Of a DNA stretch of 64,000 bases, positions 24,801 to 38,300 are shown piece by piece. The notes under the pieces were generated by a model. It saw only the letters and a list, made by a program, of their open reading frames with translations. It had not been told where the DNA came from and did no database searches. The stretch is from positions 188,001 through 252,000 of the forward strand of contig JAQFVV010012967.1 of NCBI GenBank assembly GCA_028023455.1. Direction: 5' to 3'. How positions within the stretch are numbered: the stretch's first letter is position 1; every line of letters starts with the position of its first letter. The DNA comes from Epiperipatus broadwayi (taxonomy: Eukaryota; Onychophora; Udeonychophora; Euonychophora; Peripatidae). Both the position numbers and the translations under genes were made by a program.

Positions 24801-26033
24801 ATTAGTTAAAATAAAATATTGTAGATTATAATTGTTTTATTTATAATTAAAGAATAACAAATTGTTTGCACAAATACATAATTCTATTGCAGAGAAATGA
24901 TCGATAGCAAGAGAAACTTGGAAGAGTTAAGTCATATACTAACATAAGAGATAAAAGACAGTAAGTTAAAAAAAGAAGAGAGATTGGGAGAATGAGTTAA
25001 TTACCAAAAGCTAGTTAATATTAAGAAAACTTTATAACACTTATGCAAAACAAAATTTAAATAGATATTTTTCAAGGTTTTTTTTTAGCCATCTTTATTG
25101 CAAAGTATAGACTAAATCAGAAGTTTGAGAATCATTGTTAAAAAAAAGTTTTAAAATAAATAAATATATACTAGACTAGAACATGATGATATTATAATTC
25201 AAAAACAAATGTATTGGCACTAAAACTCTATACAATTATAATTATATCGTTATATAACTTAAAATTTATCAAATGTACTTGGTTTATATATATAATAAAT
25301 TAAATTCTGCTTATACTCTGATGATAAATTTTCTTGAATATGAGGCCATTAATCACATGAAGGCATCCTTTAATGTTAAATGAAATTGTTGTTTTTTAAA
25401 TGAATGATGGGAAGGCAATTTTGTTTTGTATATATATATTATTTGTATCTTGTTGAATTTCATTTGAAAAGGTCTATTTGTTAATAGATGGAACCATGGT
25501 CATAGAAGAATTTTAGTAAAAAAAATTTTTCTTGGGCTACTATTGTAATATTATATATATATATCTTAGTATTCAATAAAATTAAATTAGATTATGAAAA
25601 GAGAAAATTGTAGATTTTAAAACTATATTTCATTAAAATTTTGTTATTGCTGTTATTTTATATTTACTTGCATATAAAATTATACATAACTGCAACCAAA
25701 TGGTAAGACTTAATTTTTGACAGTAGTAATTTTCCACTGTTTGTCACTCTCATAATATAATTTATTTTAATATAGCAATTGTAGAGCTATATTAGAAACT
25801 CCAGTGAGCTCTTGATGTCATTAAAAAAATCATTGGTCTGTTGCTCAGAAGTGATATAATATTTGATCACCAAAGTGATGGGCTAGCACAATAGCAACTT
25901 TACTCAAATAACCAAACTGATTTTTTTTATTCAACTGAGTAACAATCTGCACAATTTGTGCTTTTGAATCTACCATTCTACTATTCAAATTCACACTGGA
26001 CATCTATTGTCATTAAGTTGTGAATACATATAT
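21801..26033. other. AT-rich noncoding DNA
   Basis: No coding similarity or repeat family recognised on either strand over this stretch, only poly(A)/poly(T) tracts and short TA runs. The segment near 24150-24310 is less AT-rich but shows no motif I can name. Confidence 0.5.
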
Positions 26034-26220
26034 AACAATAAAAATAATAACTATAACAGTAATTAACTATTATATACAGTCTTTCAATCTGCAGAAGTAC
26101 TTTCTATTAATTCCTTAACCTGCCTTAACTGCCATTTAAGGAATTAACCAAAAGTATTTCTGCAGATTGAAAGACTGTATATAATACTTAATTACCATTA
26201 TATTTATTATTTTTATTGTT
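26034..26220. repeat. Palindrome with 85-bp arms and 17-bp loop
   Basis: The arms 26034-26118 and 26136-26220 are reverse complements with only scattered mismatches. Key blocks are TATATACAGTCTTTCAATCT with its inverse, and AATTCCTTAA with TTAAGGAATT at the loop. It is probably a MITE or fold-back element. A diverged half copy lies at 13641-13749. Confidence 0.85.
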
Positions 26221-29200
26221 ATTATAAATTATATTATTTTTATTGTTATTACAAGTTTTTTAATTGACATTTTATTTGTAATATATATATTGTAACCATA
26301 TTGTAATGCTGGTGAATATCTGCATTACATGTTTCATAATTTAAAAAAGAAAATTATCAAATTTATTTGAAAGAATAGACAAACGTAATAATTAAGGAGT
26401 GGTTTTAAAATGTAGTTTTAAAAATGAAATAAAAAGATTGCCTAGATTCTGCTTTTAAAATATAATAAAACTGTTTGTTAAAAAGTGGGTGGGGGAGAAA
26501 TCTAAAATAGAATTAGAAAAAAATTAAAACTTTTTCTCTCTCTCTCTCTTTTTTTAAAGAAAACTTTTATAAAGTAGAAATAAGTAAATATATAAATTTC
26601 AAATAAAATTAGCCTTTAAAAATAAATAATAGTAAAACTTTGAAAAATGTAATTAGTTTATAAGATTTCTGATTGATAATATTGAAATTGTATTAATTAA
26701 AAAACAGTGTAAACTATCTATAAGATAGTAGATTAACCTAAATAAAAGATTAGATTAAAGTAAATGTAAAAATAATTAATTTAAAAAAAACATTCAATTT
26801 GCAATCAAAATTGAAAACTATGATAAGAAATTAAAACATTGAGAGAAAAAAAAGTATAAAAGTTACATCTTGCCTATTGTTTTTAGTTAGGATTGCTAGT
26901 AATGTTAATGCTATACAGTCTGTTTCTTATTATTCATTTAATTCAGAGTTCAGCTATATAGAATGCAGATTCAGAGTTTTGGGGGATTTTAAATGCTGTA
27001 ACAAACCAGTCATTACTGCTGCAGTCTATATAATGTAGAAGCCGCATAAGTCATAAGAGTATTTGGTAGGGCTTCAGGCCCAAGCCCTCAGCCACCAACT
27101 ATCCCACCTGAATCAATATCTGGAACCAATGCCAAGATTGTGAAGTAAAAGTTGCTGCATATTCTTTCTTTCTTTCTCTCATTGTTTGACAGAAACATGG
27201 AAGGAATGCCATGAAGCCATTGATGGAAAAACAAAAGGCTAACCAGTTGGAAAATAAAACAAATGAAAACCTAAGTACAGACACTTTTAAATATATTCTG
27301 ATCACAGTCTAGACTCTTTATTTTAAATGAAATGAACTTTCACAAAGGACTGTTATAACTATAGCCTGAAAAAATATATTATATTGTGTTATTTTATATT
27401 ACATTACATATGTGTGCATGAATAAATATTAATATTTGCTTAATTGTTATTTTGTCTATTTTGTCTCTCTCTTGTCACTGCATCACCAGTAAATTAGTGT
27501 ATAGTTATTTTTATGTGTTAAGTTAAATGTGCTGAACCCAGTTAAGAGTATAAGCTAGTCATGGGATATGTCAAGTGCTGGATTGTGTACCTGTCATTCA
27601 AAGCATGCTCACTATATAACCTATGGTTGGCTGGCACCTGAGGTTGATCCTCAAAACAAAATGTTTTGGATGGCAGGGGTTTGAATCCAGCAGTCAAGAA
27701 GTGATATAGCCTGAAAATGTTATGCTTTGTGTGGCCTTGATCTGGTTATAGGTACCATTGATGGTTCATCTATCAATGATATTATACTTCTCTGCTTGAA
27801 GGTCTGGTCTGTTCCCATAGATTTCAAAAGATATTAAAGCTATATGTCAAAAATTATTTTAAACATAGCAGGAAGAAGGTTTTATTTGAGGGACCCGGTT
27901 CAATATATTTAACCCATTGGGTTAGATATATGTTTTAAAGCATTAAAAAAGTTTTTTTTAATTATATAATATTATAATATGTAAATTTCTTTATCTTTGC
28001 TATGATAATCAAAATCTTAAATTATATATTTCAATAGCATAACATAAAGTAATTCAGTTAGCCTAATTAATTAGCAGTATTATTTGAAGGAAAAAAAATT
28101 AATAATTAAACTAAAGAAGAATTAATCTAGAGGTTAATATGCTTCAAATAGATTTAATAGATAAAGTTATTCTATGCTGTCTAAAATGATTAGTTAACTT
28201 TATTTGGTGTTCAGTTGATTTTTAAAATAAATAATTTTAAAAATAACAGTTATGATTTATTAAATACCAATTTATATGAAAGTATTTAGAAGTAGAATTT
28301 TAAAATAGTAAGTATAACTCACTGAGAGTAGCTCTAATTTTTAAATTAGTCTTAAATGTCAGTCAATAGCTAATTTATTTGCATTGTATTAAAAAATGGT
28401 TATATTAATGTACATGTGTGTGTAAATGTTTGAAGCATACATATGAATTGCTGAAAGATAAAAAAGACATTAAAAGTAATAAAGGTATTTTAAAATTGGA
28501 CACAGTCAATCGATTTTAAAATTATTTAAAAAATAAGCTTTTAAATAATGCAAGAGAAAGGTTAAAAAAAGAGTATTTGAATAAAAATAATGTTTCATTT
28601 AAAAATTCAGTTAATAATTTTATTAAATAATTGATTTGATAATTATAAAAAATTTTAATTAACAAAACATTATCATCTAGGTGCCACATCTAAATTGTCT
28701 GGATTTAAAGTACAGAGTTCAAGATCCTTAATAATGACTATTAATTTAACTATTATAATACAGACTTGTAACTCATGGGTTTAATAAAGAGACAATGCAA
28801 TATTGATCTCAGTTCATGGGTAGAGATAAAAGAAAACACACACTAGTATAAAAATAGATCAAATTAAAAATTTATACTTTTTTAAACTCCATTTCATTTA
28901 AAATTTTAATTTCATTTCAGTTTTGAAATAAATTATTTGTTTTTTATTTGACTCTTTATTTTAAGTCAATGTTAGTGTTTATAGTTTTATTGTTTGTCAT
29001 CTTCATGGTAGAATAAAGAACCAGTAAAGTTATTTACACTTTCTCCTAAAAGCATAGATTCAACTGAATTATTAAACAATAATTCTAAAAGATATTAAAG
29101 AAAATTCTAATATTTTTAACAAAAAGCCAAAGAAAATAAATCATGTAAGGAAAAGTATATTCTTTCATTGTTTTATAACATGCTTTAACTAACTTCTAAT

Positions 29201-30186
29201 TAGTCATTAATATTAATTATTTTCTACTAAAATGATCAATCTATATATATCAAGCTCAGATATGGAATGATGAATTACTCTTATTAAACCTATAAAAAAT
29301 AAAAGAAGCATTGACAATTATTTGAAAATTATCTTATAAAGCTATCATAAAGACAAATTTACAAAAACTAAATTTCTAATTATCAAAATTTAAGAACTAT
29401 ATCCAGTTTTTTTATATTAAAACAAATAATATGTTATTCATCTCAAGATTACTTATTCATCCATTTATTTAAATATTTTGCTTTTATATTACTATTTCAA
29501 GAATATTGTTATTATATTTAAAAAGAAACAAATAGAATTTAAATTTGTCTTAGTCAATTTGTAAGGATAAAACTTCATAAAGAGCAATTTGAATAAAGAA
29601 TTATCATTCTGTTCATTGCTCCCCTGATTCTATTTTTATTAAAAAATGTGCTTTGACAAAACTGTTTTCCATCAGCTCCTATTATTTAACATGTGCGAAA
29701 TTATTGTGAACTTTTTCTTCAAAATATTTATGTGTATGTGTGTTTGTTTTACTTTATTAAAAGATAAGGTAGTCCTACATCATTCACAAGAAGAGAACAA
29801 AAGGATGAAAAGAGATAGTGTTCTTTATACAAAGGAAATGAACTGTTAACCCTTTAGATGCCAACATCAACTTTTAAAACCTCTGACTAATTTTTATATT
29901 GGTCCATTACTTAAATCTGAGAACAATTATTCATTAGTTTTATTTCCAGTCAGTTTCTATTGATAAAATATTAATCTAAAATACACAGAATTGTTTCAAA
30001 TCAGCTTTTAAAAATTGAATAATTTTAGATTCAAATTGGTTAAATGCAACGAAAAGTTAAAAATAATGTTAATGACTGAAAACTGATATAAGAAAAACAT
30101 TTAAAAAATAGCCAGTGGATATAACAAAAGAATTATATTTCAACCAATCTATGTGAATGCTGGTGTCTTATTATTCAATTTTGTAG
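26221..30186. other. AT-rich noncoding DNA with one less AT-rich patch
   Basis: No gene recognised. A patch at 27050-27900 is relatively GC-rich and unlike its flanks. Near 27673-27695 the sequence GGGGTTTGAATCCAGC resembles a Pol III B box, but no good A box or cloverleaf is visible, so it may be an unknown repeat. The rest holds nothing I can name. Confidence 0.4.
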
Positions 30187-30660
30187 CAGTCAACCATATT
30201 CATTTGCCTTGAAGAGTGGTCACTTTCCCACACTTATTTTTCTTGTAAAATTTAAAATTTTTCAAATCAAACTTTATATTTCCATAAAGTAATGTAAAAT
30301 CTTAATTATAAATGTAAAAAATTAAGATAAATATGTTTATTTTTATTCAAAATCAATTATGAATGTGTAAAACATTTTGTTTTGATGTCTGACTTTGTCA
30401 TTTAGAAACATGTGATATGCTAATTACAGTCAGTAGAGCAGTCAAACACTTGTTTTAAAGAACGGTCACTATCCCACACTTATTTTCCTTGCAAAATTTA
30501 AAATTTTTCCAATCAAACTTTTTATTTCAATAAAGTAATGTAAAATCTTAATTATAAATGTAAAAAATTAAGATAAATATATTTATTTATGTTCAAAATT
30601 AATTACAAATGCATAAAACATTTTGTTTTTATTTTTGACTTTGTCATTTAGAAATGCCTG
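30187..30660. repeat. Two-unit diverged tandem repeat, about 246-bp period
   Basis: The block GGTCACT.TCCCACACTTATTT starts at 30218 and 30464. Both units continue through AAATTTAAAATTTTTC, AAAGTAATGTAAAATCTTAA and a closing ACTTTGTCATTTAGAAA. Identity is roughly 85-90% by eye, much older than the 258-bp duplication at 11.4 kb. Confidence 0.85.
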
Positions 30661-31013
30661 TGGCACAATTTCCAGAGTTGGCAGCCATCCACACACTAAT
30701 ATGCAGCAATGAAAATTGATTTTTTTTTTCAAAATATATGGCCATATGCGGACTTTTTTAGAACTAAAACTTTAAATTTTGAATTTCTTATGAAATAAGC
30801 CTAAAATGAAAAAAATGTGAACAAAATTGACCAAGAGATGGTGCAAACTATATCCATGAACTGTAAATAACATGAATGATAATTAAAATGGTGTGAGATT
30901 ACCAAATTTAACAACAGACTGGTTAATATCTAAAAATTATAGTTATCATGTCTATATATTTTTTATATATTTAGAATTTTTATAGTCATTATCTTTATGC
31001 ATTATGTTATGAT
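30661..31013. other. AT-rich noncoding DNA
   Basis: Nothing recognised on either strand. Confidence 0.45.
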
Positions 31014-31112
31014 TATTCATCATCATCAACCATTATCAATCTATCTTCTCCATTCATTAACTTCTCCTCTCCACATCACCCCTACACATTTTTTTATTTT
31101 ATCCATCCATGA
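31014..31112 (-). mobile_element. 3' tail fragment of the RTE-like element, copy 3
   Basis: On the - strand it reads ATGGATGGATAAAATAAAAA, then TGTAGGGGTGATGTGGAG, GAAGTTAATGA and the terminal TTGATAATGGTTGATGATGA. This is the last coding segment and end of copies 1 and 2. An internal piece covering the LGETFILQW codons is missing. It is a short 5'-truncated insertion. Confidence 0.75.
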
Positions 31113-32728
31113 TTATTATTAGATATTATATTATAAATATATTGTACAGTGTTTCAGAAGTGGAATTGATAAGATATACACTAGAAATTTTTATTTTATA
31201 TTTTGGTTTTATTATTCAAGAGTTTTTCCGAATGACTATTTAAAATTATTAAATGATTGTACCCAGAGATATAACAACCTTTTGTATATTTATGAAAATT
31301 ATTTTATGAATGAAAGTATTATAAATATTAGTATGTGTATGAGAATTTTAAGTAGTTATACATAAAGTATTGTTACCATTATGTGTGTGAGGTGAACAAT
31401 TATTCATATGTTTATTATTATTATTAACATCATGCCTTTTATTATTAATAGTATTTTTGAAGTAATTTTGAGTGGTATATTACTTTTATGTGTATTTAGC
31501 TGTTCCATGATAGAGTATGGGTCATTCATTCACTGGCAGTACCTATACATAGTACTGTTAGACTGTGTTTTTGCTAGTTTATATTTCTCTTGCCACTATG
31601 CTAGAATTTTAATATTAGAATATATTGTGTCTATATCCAAAGGCATATTCAACATTACAATTTATTATTAGGTCTACTATATATTTTTTTAACTTCAAAT
31701 ATATGATTAGTGTCAAGCAGCATTATTTTCTCATCCCAACATAGGTATTGTTAATATTATGAGGTTTTATACTGCATAATATTTGTTGCTATTATGTTAA
31801 TATTTATTAAGCATCTTCACACTGATTTTTAAATATTATTTTTGATAATGTAAAGTGAATAATATTTCCTAGTGGCCTGAACAAGAGTTATATTGTTTTA
31901 CATTATCAGTACTGGGTTTGTAAATAGTGTATTTTGTGAATAAGAGAAATATTGTGTAGTAGATACAACTCATATGATAAAATTATAGAAATGTTTTAAG
32001 AGAGGTACACCAATGTATTAGTTAATATCTATAAATTATGAATAGTAAATTAATAATAATAATTATTGTAAATAAATATTTTTATTATATATATTATTAT
32101 CTGTTGAAAATAAATATTTTATTATTAATTAAATAAGTTTGTTTCGTTGCTATTATAATATCATTAAATAAGCACATCTGTTTATCAGAAAATCTATTGA
32201 ATAAGATTTGCATTAATAATTATTTTAAGATTACATTTCAATGCTCATACAGTGCTTATATATTCATTTTGCTTATTAATTATTTAATTATTTTACTTGC
32301 ATTCTTAGAAGATAAATGTTATATTATTTGTTTTATTTCAAATGCATTTGTTGTGTAGTTGGCTACATTATTTTGATATTGCTTATTCAAATTTGCATTA
32401 GAAAATATAAAATTTCTGTGTTTTATCATCAGTAGAAAGGAAGTTATTATGTTTTAATAATTGTAAAGTATTTAAATGTTTTCAAGTTATCAATTATTTA
32501 AACGTTTTTCAAGTTATCAATTATATATTACTTAAGTATTTGAGTATTTTGTTATCATGTAATTTTATTTTTACTTTTTAAAATACTAAGATTCCAAAAT
32601 AAACTAAAAGTAATGTCACATTTTTCATGTTTATCTTAAATAATAATCATCATATTTTAGTTAAGAAGTTAAACTATTACCATTAACATTTTGTTCCAAG
32701 TGCATTTTATTTTGAATTTGAACCTTGA
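31113..32728. other. AT-rich noncoding DNA
   Basis: An open frame near 31.4-31.7 kb encodes a hydrophobic peptide with no recognisable motif and is probably chance. Nothing else seen. Confidence 0.45.
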
Positions 32729-33012
32729 GGTCAAGATATCCTAAAGTTGTAAAAGAACTTATATTTGAGATAAATATATTTTTATAACATGAGATTAAGA
32801 TATTTTAAGCTTGTAAAAGAACTCATATTTAATATTAAGATACTTTAAAACATAAGATGTGACATTTTAAACTTGCACAAGAACATATATTTAAATAAAT
32901 ACAATATTTATAGAACATAAGCTAAGATATTTAAAAGTGAAAAGAACCTATATTTGAGATCAAGATATTTTAAGAATTAAGATAAAAATATTTTGAATTA
33001 TAAAAAGAACCT
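32729..33012. repeat. Degenerate minisatellite, about 60-66-bp period
   Basis: AAGATATTTTAA plus CTTGTAAAAGAAC-like and ATATTTGAGAT-like blocks recur starting near 32733, 32797, 32856, 32924 and 32962, with spacing of 59-68 bp except for a short last unit. Identity between units is modest. Confidence 0.6.
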
Positions 33013-33078
33013 TGTACTTTAATCATTATATTTAGCCATCGTGTTTGTCTACAAGAGGATTCCTTCTTGGGAGGGGGA

Positions 33079-33660
33079 TAAAATCTATGTAATATGGTGC
33101 CTGTGTGTATAACTTCAGATCAGATCACTATTAGTTAGACAGCCACCATATTGTTGCTGAGAGAGGCTCTGTTTTGAGCCCAAACTTTGGATGCCAAATC
33201 TGTATCAAAAGAAAAATGAATAAATAGAAAGAGACTCTATTTATATGTCCTAGCTCTGAACACCAAATCTGTACTGATATAGAACTGAGAACATGAGAAT
33301 TCCTCTGATTAATGAATGCCACAAGTCTTTGAGCAAGCTAAATCCATATTAGTAAAAAAAATTAGGAAAAATTTAATCAATCTTTTATTATAATAAAATG
33401 CTGACACATATAAATACTAAAATCTTTAATGGAATAAATTGATCATATGGGATGTTTATTTTTATATGCTTTGTGAATTGTATAAAGTTAAAATCTATAA
33501 TAGCATTAATTGTATCATACCAAATTTGTAATAATATAAATAAACTAGCTAAAATTAATAGTGCTGTACAAGTAAATTAAACCAAATCTGTAATGGAATA
33601 AAGTGAGCAAACGTTAAGCAAGCTCTATTAATAAAATAATACAAAATCTACATTGGAATG
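33079..33660. repeat. Degenerate array of CCAAATCTGTAATGG-type units
   Basis: Variants of CAAATCTGTAATGGAATAAA recur near 33187, 33263, 33418, 33490, 33521, 33583 and 33645, some preceded by an AGCAAGCT block. Spacing is irregular. It may be the worn remains of a minisatellite or of a nested repeat. Confidence 0.4.
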
Positions 33661-36659
33661 ATGTTTTAAAATTTATTAATATTTACATACTAGATAAATA
33701 TCAATCCAATTGGATGTCAGTATTGTCTACACTATCTAAAATAATATATTTGAAAATTATGACAGATATATTAATTAACAGTTTATAATGATATTCATTC
33801 ATAAATAAACCTTTTATTATTATGTGAAAAATTTATACTATATTAAAGAATGAATAAGGTTATTAAGCTTAATGATTATATAAAATTTTACTGATAAAAT
33901 GTATATTATTTGCTAGTTAGATTTTATATGTTTATATTTGTAATGAGATTTTAAATATCTATTAATATGAATAAGACTCAACTTGAATTTAATAAATAAT
34001 AATTTTATTTACAAAAATTAATAATAAGACAATAAATATTCTGTAATAATTTAAATTAAGGTATCATAGAATATTATATTTGTTTAATCTATAAGATGAT
34101 GCAAGACATTAGACATTATTTTCTCAAGCCATAAGAAAATATTCATTTATTTATTGTCTCCAATTGACAATATATATATATACAAAAGAAAGTATTAATT
34201 TGCTGAAGTTTACCTTATCAGCAAACAAAAATTATTAAATAAAATCTATTATAATGCTTTAAATGTAAAGCTAAAATTATGTATTAAAATATTTTTTTGG
34301 GTTTATTTATATGTTCACTCTCACACCTATATAAACTGTCCTTTTAAAACAACTATAGTTATAGAACAAATAGTAATTATAAATAAAATTTACAATCTGT
34401 TTTATCAAATAGTAATATAGTGATCAATGTCTATACGCAAAAGTTCCACTGTCTTCTAATCTCCATGGAGAAAATTCAAAAAGAATTAATGAAATAATAT
34501 TTTTAAAACAGCAATGCCCAAAATGAGGCTGTTTTTTTTTTAATTATCCGAAGTTTATTTAGTATATTAATTTGTAATGATTCTTGGCAAGACTTCACAC
34601 TTTAGTTAACATTAATTAGTAAGTATTATCCATTTTAAAATGATAGTTTTCTCATTTGAAGTTATAATCTTTAGCAAATTATTTGTATCAGTTATATATA
34701 TGTTAAGTTAAACTTTTCCAGCATTTTTATTTTAAAACTTACAATTATTTCATTCAGAAAATTATTAGTATTTTTTTAATTTTTGGTAAATTATTAATTC
34801 ATTAACACACATATTAGATGATATATGTATTAACTCAGATGTTTTAAATAAACATTTCAATAAAATTTTTTTCCAGAACACTAAAAAAAAAAACAAATTC
34901 CATTTTAAGTATTTCAAGTTTCTCTCAAAGACTATATTGCCTTTGAAGCAAATATCAGTTTTACTTTCTAGTTGTCCATCATATTATAGTTCAGATAAGA
35001 CATTTTAAAATATATGGTGTTTTTTTTAAAAATGAACTGCTTAACACATTATTTTAATTAAATTTATAGATACATCAATATATAGAGAGAGACAAATAAG
35101 TAAGAGTGTCTCAACATAAAATCATGGCCTACTTGTTTGTTTATGTTTTAATGAAGTCATTAACCTAGACATTGCTGTTAATATGCAACTCAAAGTTTAT
35201 CCCTTTTACTAAAAAAATTAATATTGCACTTTAATTTGAATACATTTGAATAAAACCACCATCCCAAACAGTGTGTCTTTTTTTAAATTTTAAAACAAAA
35301 TAACATTGATTTTTAATTCCTTCTTTGAAAATAAAAAATGAAATATATTTTACTGTTTCAAAAATAATTATTATAATAATATTTTTAATAACAAATATTA
35401 CCTTTAAAATATTTGCATATTTAAAATGTATATGATAATTTTGTATTTAAATAATAACCCAAACATGCACATATATTTACACACACACACATGTGAGAAT
35501 GTAATTTATTTACCTACACCTATTGTTTTTATATGGAATAGACAAAACATTATTATATTTTATTAAAATATGTGTGGCTTTAAATTTATAAATAATCTTA
35601 TAATAATATTTTATGTTTAATGTATATCATTTTTTTAAATATAAAAAGAAAAATAATAAATTGCAAATTATTTTAAAAATATAAAAACAAATTGCTAATT
35701 TCTAGTTTCTATTTGGGTCTGTCTATAATAATCTCAAAATTAAGATAAAACATCACTTGAGGATTTAAACATTTAGTAATATATAAAATCATGACAGTAA
35801 ATTTAAATTTATATATATATATGATAATGCATTTTTAAATCTAATTCAGGATGGTGCAATATGTATATAATTGTAAAATACTCCTTGGGATGGTGAGCAT
35901 GTGTGTTTTAATTAATAAATATAATGAATTAATATATATGTTGATTGGTGAAAAGCTGTTGATAGAAAAAATTATGCCTTAAATCAGAAATTATAATATT
36001 CAACTAATTATTGAATTTCTAACTCAAATCTAAAGTGCTTTTTTTTTTTACAATATCCAGGGAAATCATTATTTTATTGTTCTCTGCATACCTATGCATA
36101 AAAAGGTATCTATATTGTTAAATGTCTTGTATTATATATGCATTTTAGAATTTATAGTTGACTACTTAAATGACATGATTCAGATCTTATAATTACGTAA
36201 AATATTTTATCAATATCATCATGCAGTAAAAACTAAAAAAAATGTAGAATTGCTTTATGGTCTGTTGCAGTGATAGAACAAAGAATTTGAGAACTAAAGT
36301 TTTCTGAATCTAAGTATTTGATTATTATTTATTTTTAGAAATTTTGTTCATATTTGTTTTTAGTTACTATAAAAGTTGTCTCCATTGAAATAATTGATGA
36401 CTATTTTCAAAATTAACATCAGTATAAAACTATGTTACCACACATATTAAAAATGTGTAAGTATAATTTTTAACCATGGATGTTTTATTATTGGAAAGTA
36501 AAATTAATATTGATGGAATTTGAAAAATGCTGAACTTTGGATGTAATTAGAGAGGATTTGAATGCAGGTTTTCAAGATTTCATTAGCTATCAATCCATCT
36601 CATATAACCAATACATATGACCACATAAATATGAAAAAGATAAATGTTCTTCATAATTC
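33661..36659. other. AT-rich noncoding DNA
   Basis: No gene or repeat family recognised on either strand. Short CA and TA runs occur near 35480 and 35815. Confidence 0.5.
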
Positions 36660-36718
36660 ATATTTCACACTGAACTAGCACTCATCAGTTGGTCCACATT
36701 ATTGTCTCTTACACATTT
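36660..36718. repeat. Fragment of the 10-kb compound repeat (arm A')
   Basis: ATTTCACACTGAACTAGCAC followed by TCATCAGTTGG and TGTCTCTTACACA matches the A' arm at about 10107-10165 in the same orientation, with scattered substitutions. It shows the arm is dispersed beyond the 10-kb locus. Confidence 0.6.
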
Positions 36719-36969
36719 ATAATCATCAGTGCTCAGTTTATATTGATAGCATATATTAAGATAGCAAATCTTTAAACTTTAATGAACAGACTTTCTCCCT
36801 CCAACTCTTCAGCCATCCATATTATTGAAAATCTGATGATGGAATGATTAAAGCTCTTGTTGATGCCAATATTGTGGTCATACCCATTTTAACTTTGTCA
36901 TTCTAACCCCTCATATAAAAGGGCCTTAATATGTTCATTTAAATTCACAAGGGATGAAAAATTTTATGT

Positions 36970-38300
36970 TTACACATTCATGGCCTAAGTCTCAGTACTA
37001 CTTATGTGGCCAGCAGGATCATCTTGCATTTCAGGGCTTCAATCTACTGGTCACACCCCTTGTCACCTGCTATCCATAAGCATATTCTTATACAAGCAGC
37101 CATCAATTACTTTCTTGTCACTTATCAGCTAAGAACTGCCAATCTGATGGTTCAACAACCTTCTGGTAACCCCCTCCCAATAAATTTCACCCTGGATTTA
37201 CAATTGATAATTCAATGGATTCTGTTGTCAAACTAGAGCAAATGCTTCAGTTCATCTCCACTGTGTACACATAGCCAACTTCATATTCAAAATCTAGTCA
37301 ATCTACTACTCCTTAATACAATAAGAAATGCCAGACTATAACATCACCATTTACTTCCCTCATGAGTTGATTCAAAACAGAACAGAATCAACACATAAGG
37401 AATAAAACTTTAATGAATATTGTAAAAACAATTGCACTGTTCATCACACACTATTTTTCTCCTACTTCCAACCTCTAATGAAACCAAGAGAAAACCTAGA
37501 TGGCTAAGAAAAATTATCAACAAAAAACAATCATAAAGTAATGATACAGATTATATACCACTCATCATTGATGCTTCTGACAACCCCTACAAGCTCTTGA
37601 AAACTACAACAACATATCACCCTGATAACTCACCCTGTTCAATTTTAGAACCAGAAGCAGCAGCATTTTAATAACCCCTCTTTTTCCAACAAAACCTTCA
37701 GTCACAATTGATCATCAAACAATTGCACTTATTGATACTCCATATTAACAGCCTCAAATATCATTTCACAGCCATTTACTTTCATGATCCCCCCCCCCCC
37801 AGCATCAATCACCCTCTTTATATTTCATGAAGCTAAAAATAATAGCACTCAATGTTCATAATCTCTACTGTCAAAGTTATCCTGACTACAGAAATGGTTT
37901 ACTATCATTCAACCACATTTCCTTGGATTGCTGAAAACTAAAATTTACAGAGGATCCTAAAGTTTACCACACTGCCTACTTCCATAGACATGGCATCTGT
38001 GCTTGCTCTAGGGATACTTTCTTGTCATCTGCAAGTATTGGCATTCTCATCACCTCTGATTGCCATTCAATTCATTTAATATTCTCTTTATAGACAGGCA
38101 CTTACTAATTACCATTTCTCAGCAATGTATAATAGCATTAAACATAGTATTTGTCTATATTCTCTCTGGCCCTACAGTCATTGCATACATCATCCGAATC
38201 ACCATCAGTTCAATTCTTGCAACTAGCCTAATTATGACTATATTAATGGGTGATTTCAATCTGGATTACCCAACTGTTATAAATAAAGAGTTCATCTTTT
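36970..38300 (+). pseudogene. ORF1 zinc knuckle and endonuclease remains of copy C
   Basis: Around 36987-37031 the translation YYLCGQQDHLAFQG aligns with element A's knuckle CFGCGQRGHMATQC; the first and last Cys have become Tyr and Gly, so zinc binding would be lost. The endonuclease follows after many stops: a YFHRHGICACSRDTFLSSAS stretch near 37980-38035 and the catalytic-site motif ILMGDFNLDY at about 38240-38270. In this copy the GDFN motif itself is intact, unlike in copy A. Confidence 0.65.
37789..37800. repeat. Poly(C) run of 12
   Basis: A homopolymer of twelve C within copy C, unusual in a strongly AT-rich window. It may be a replication or sequencing slippage site. Confidence 0.85.

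Noticed and set aside
27099-27305. Possible small host exon on the - strand
   Set aside because: No splice-site context or protein family could be supported from sequence alone.
28680-28745. tRNA-like segment with GAGTTCAAGATCC
   Set aside because: Only a B-box-like word; surrounding sequence does not fold as a tRNA.
31408-31671. 87-codon hydrophobic frame
   Set aside because: AT-rich chance frame: no motif, no signal of selection visible, no neighbours.
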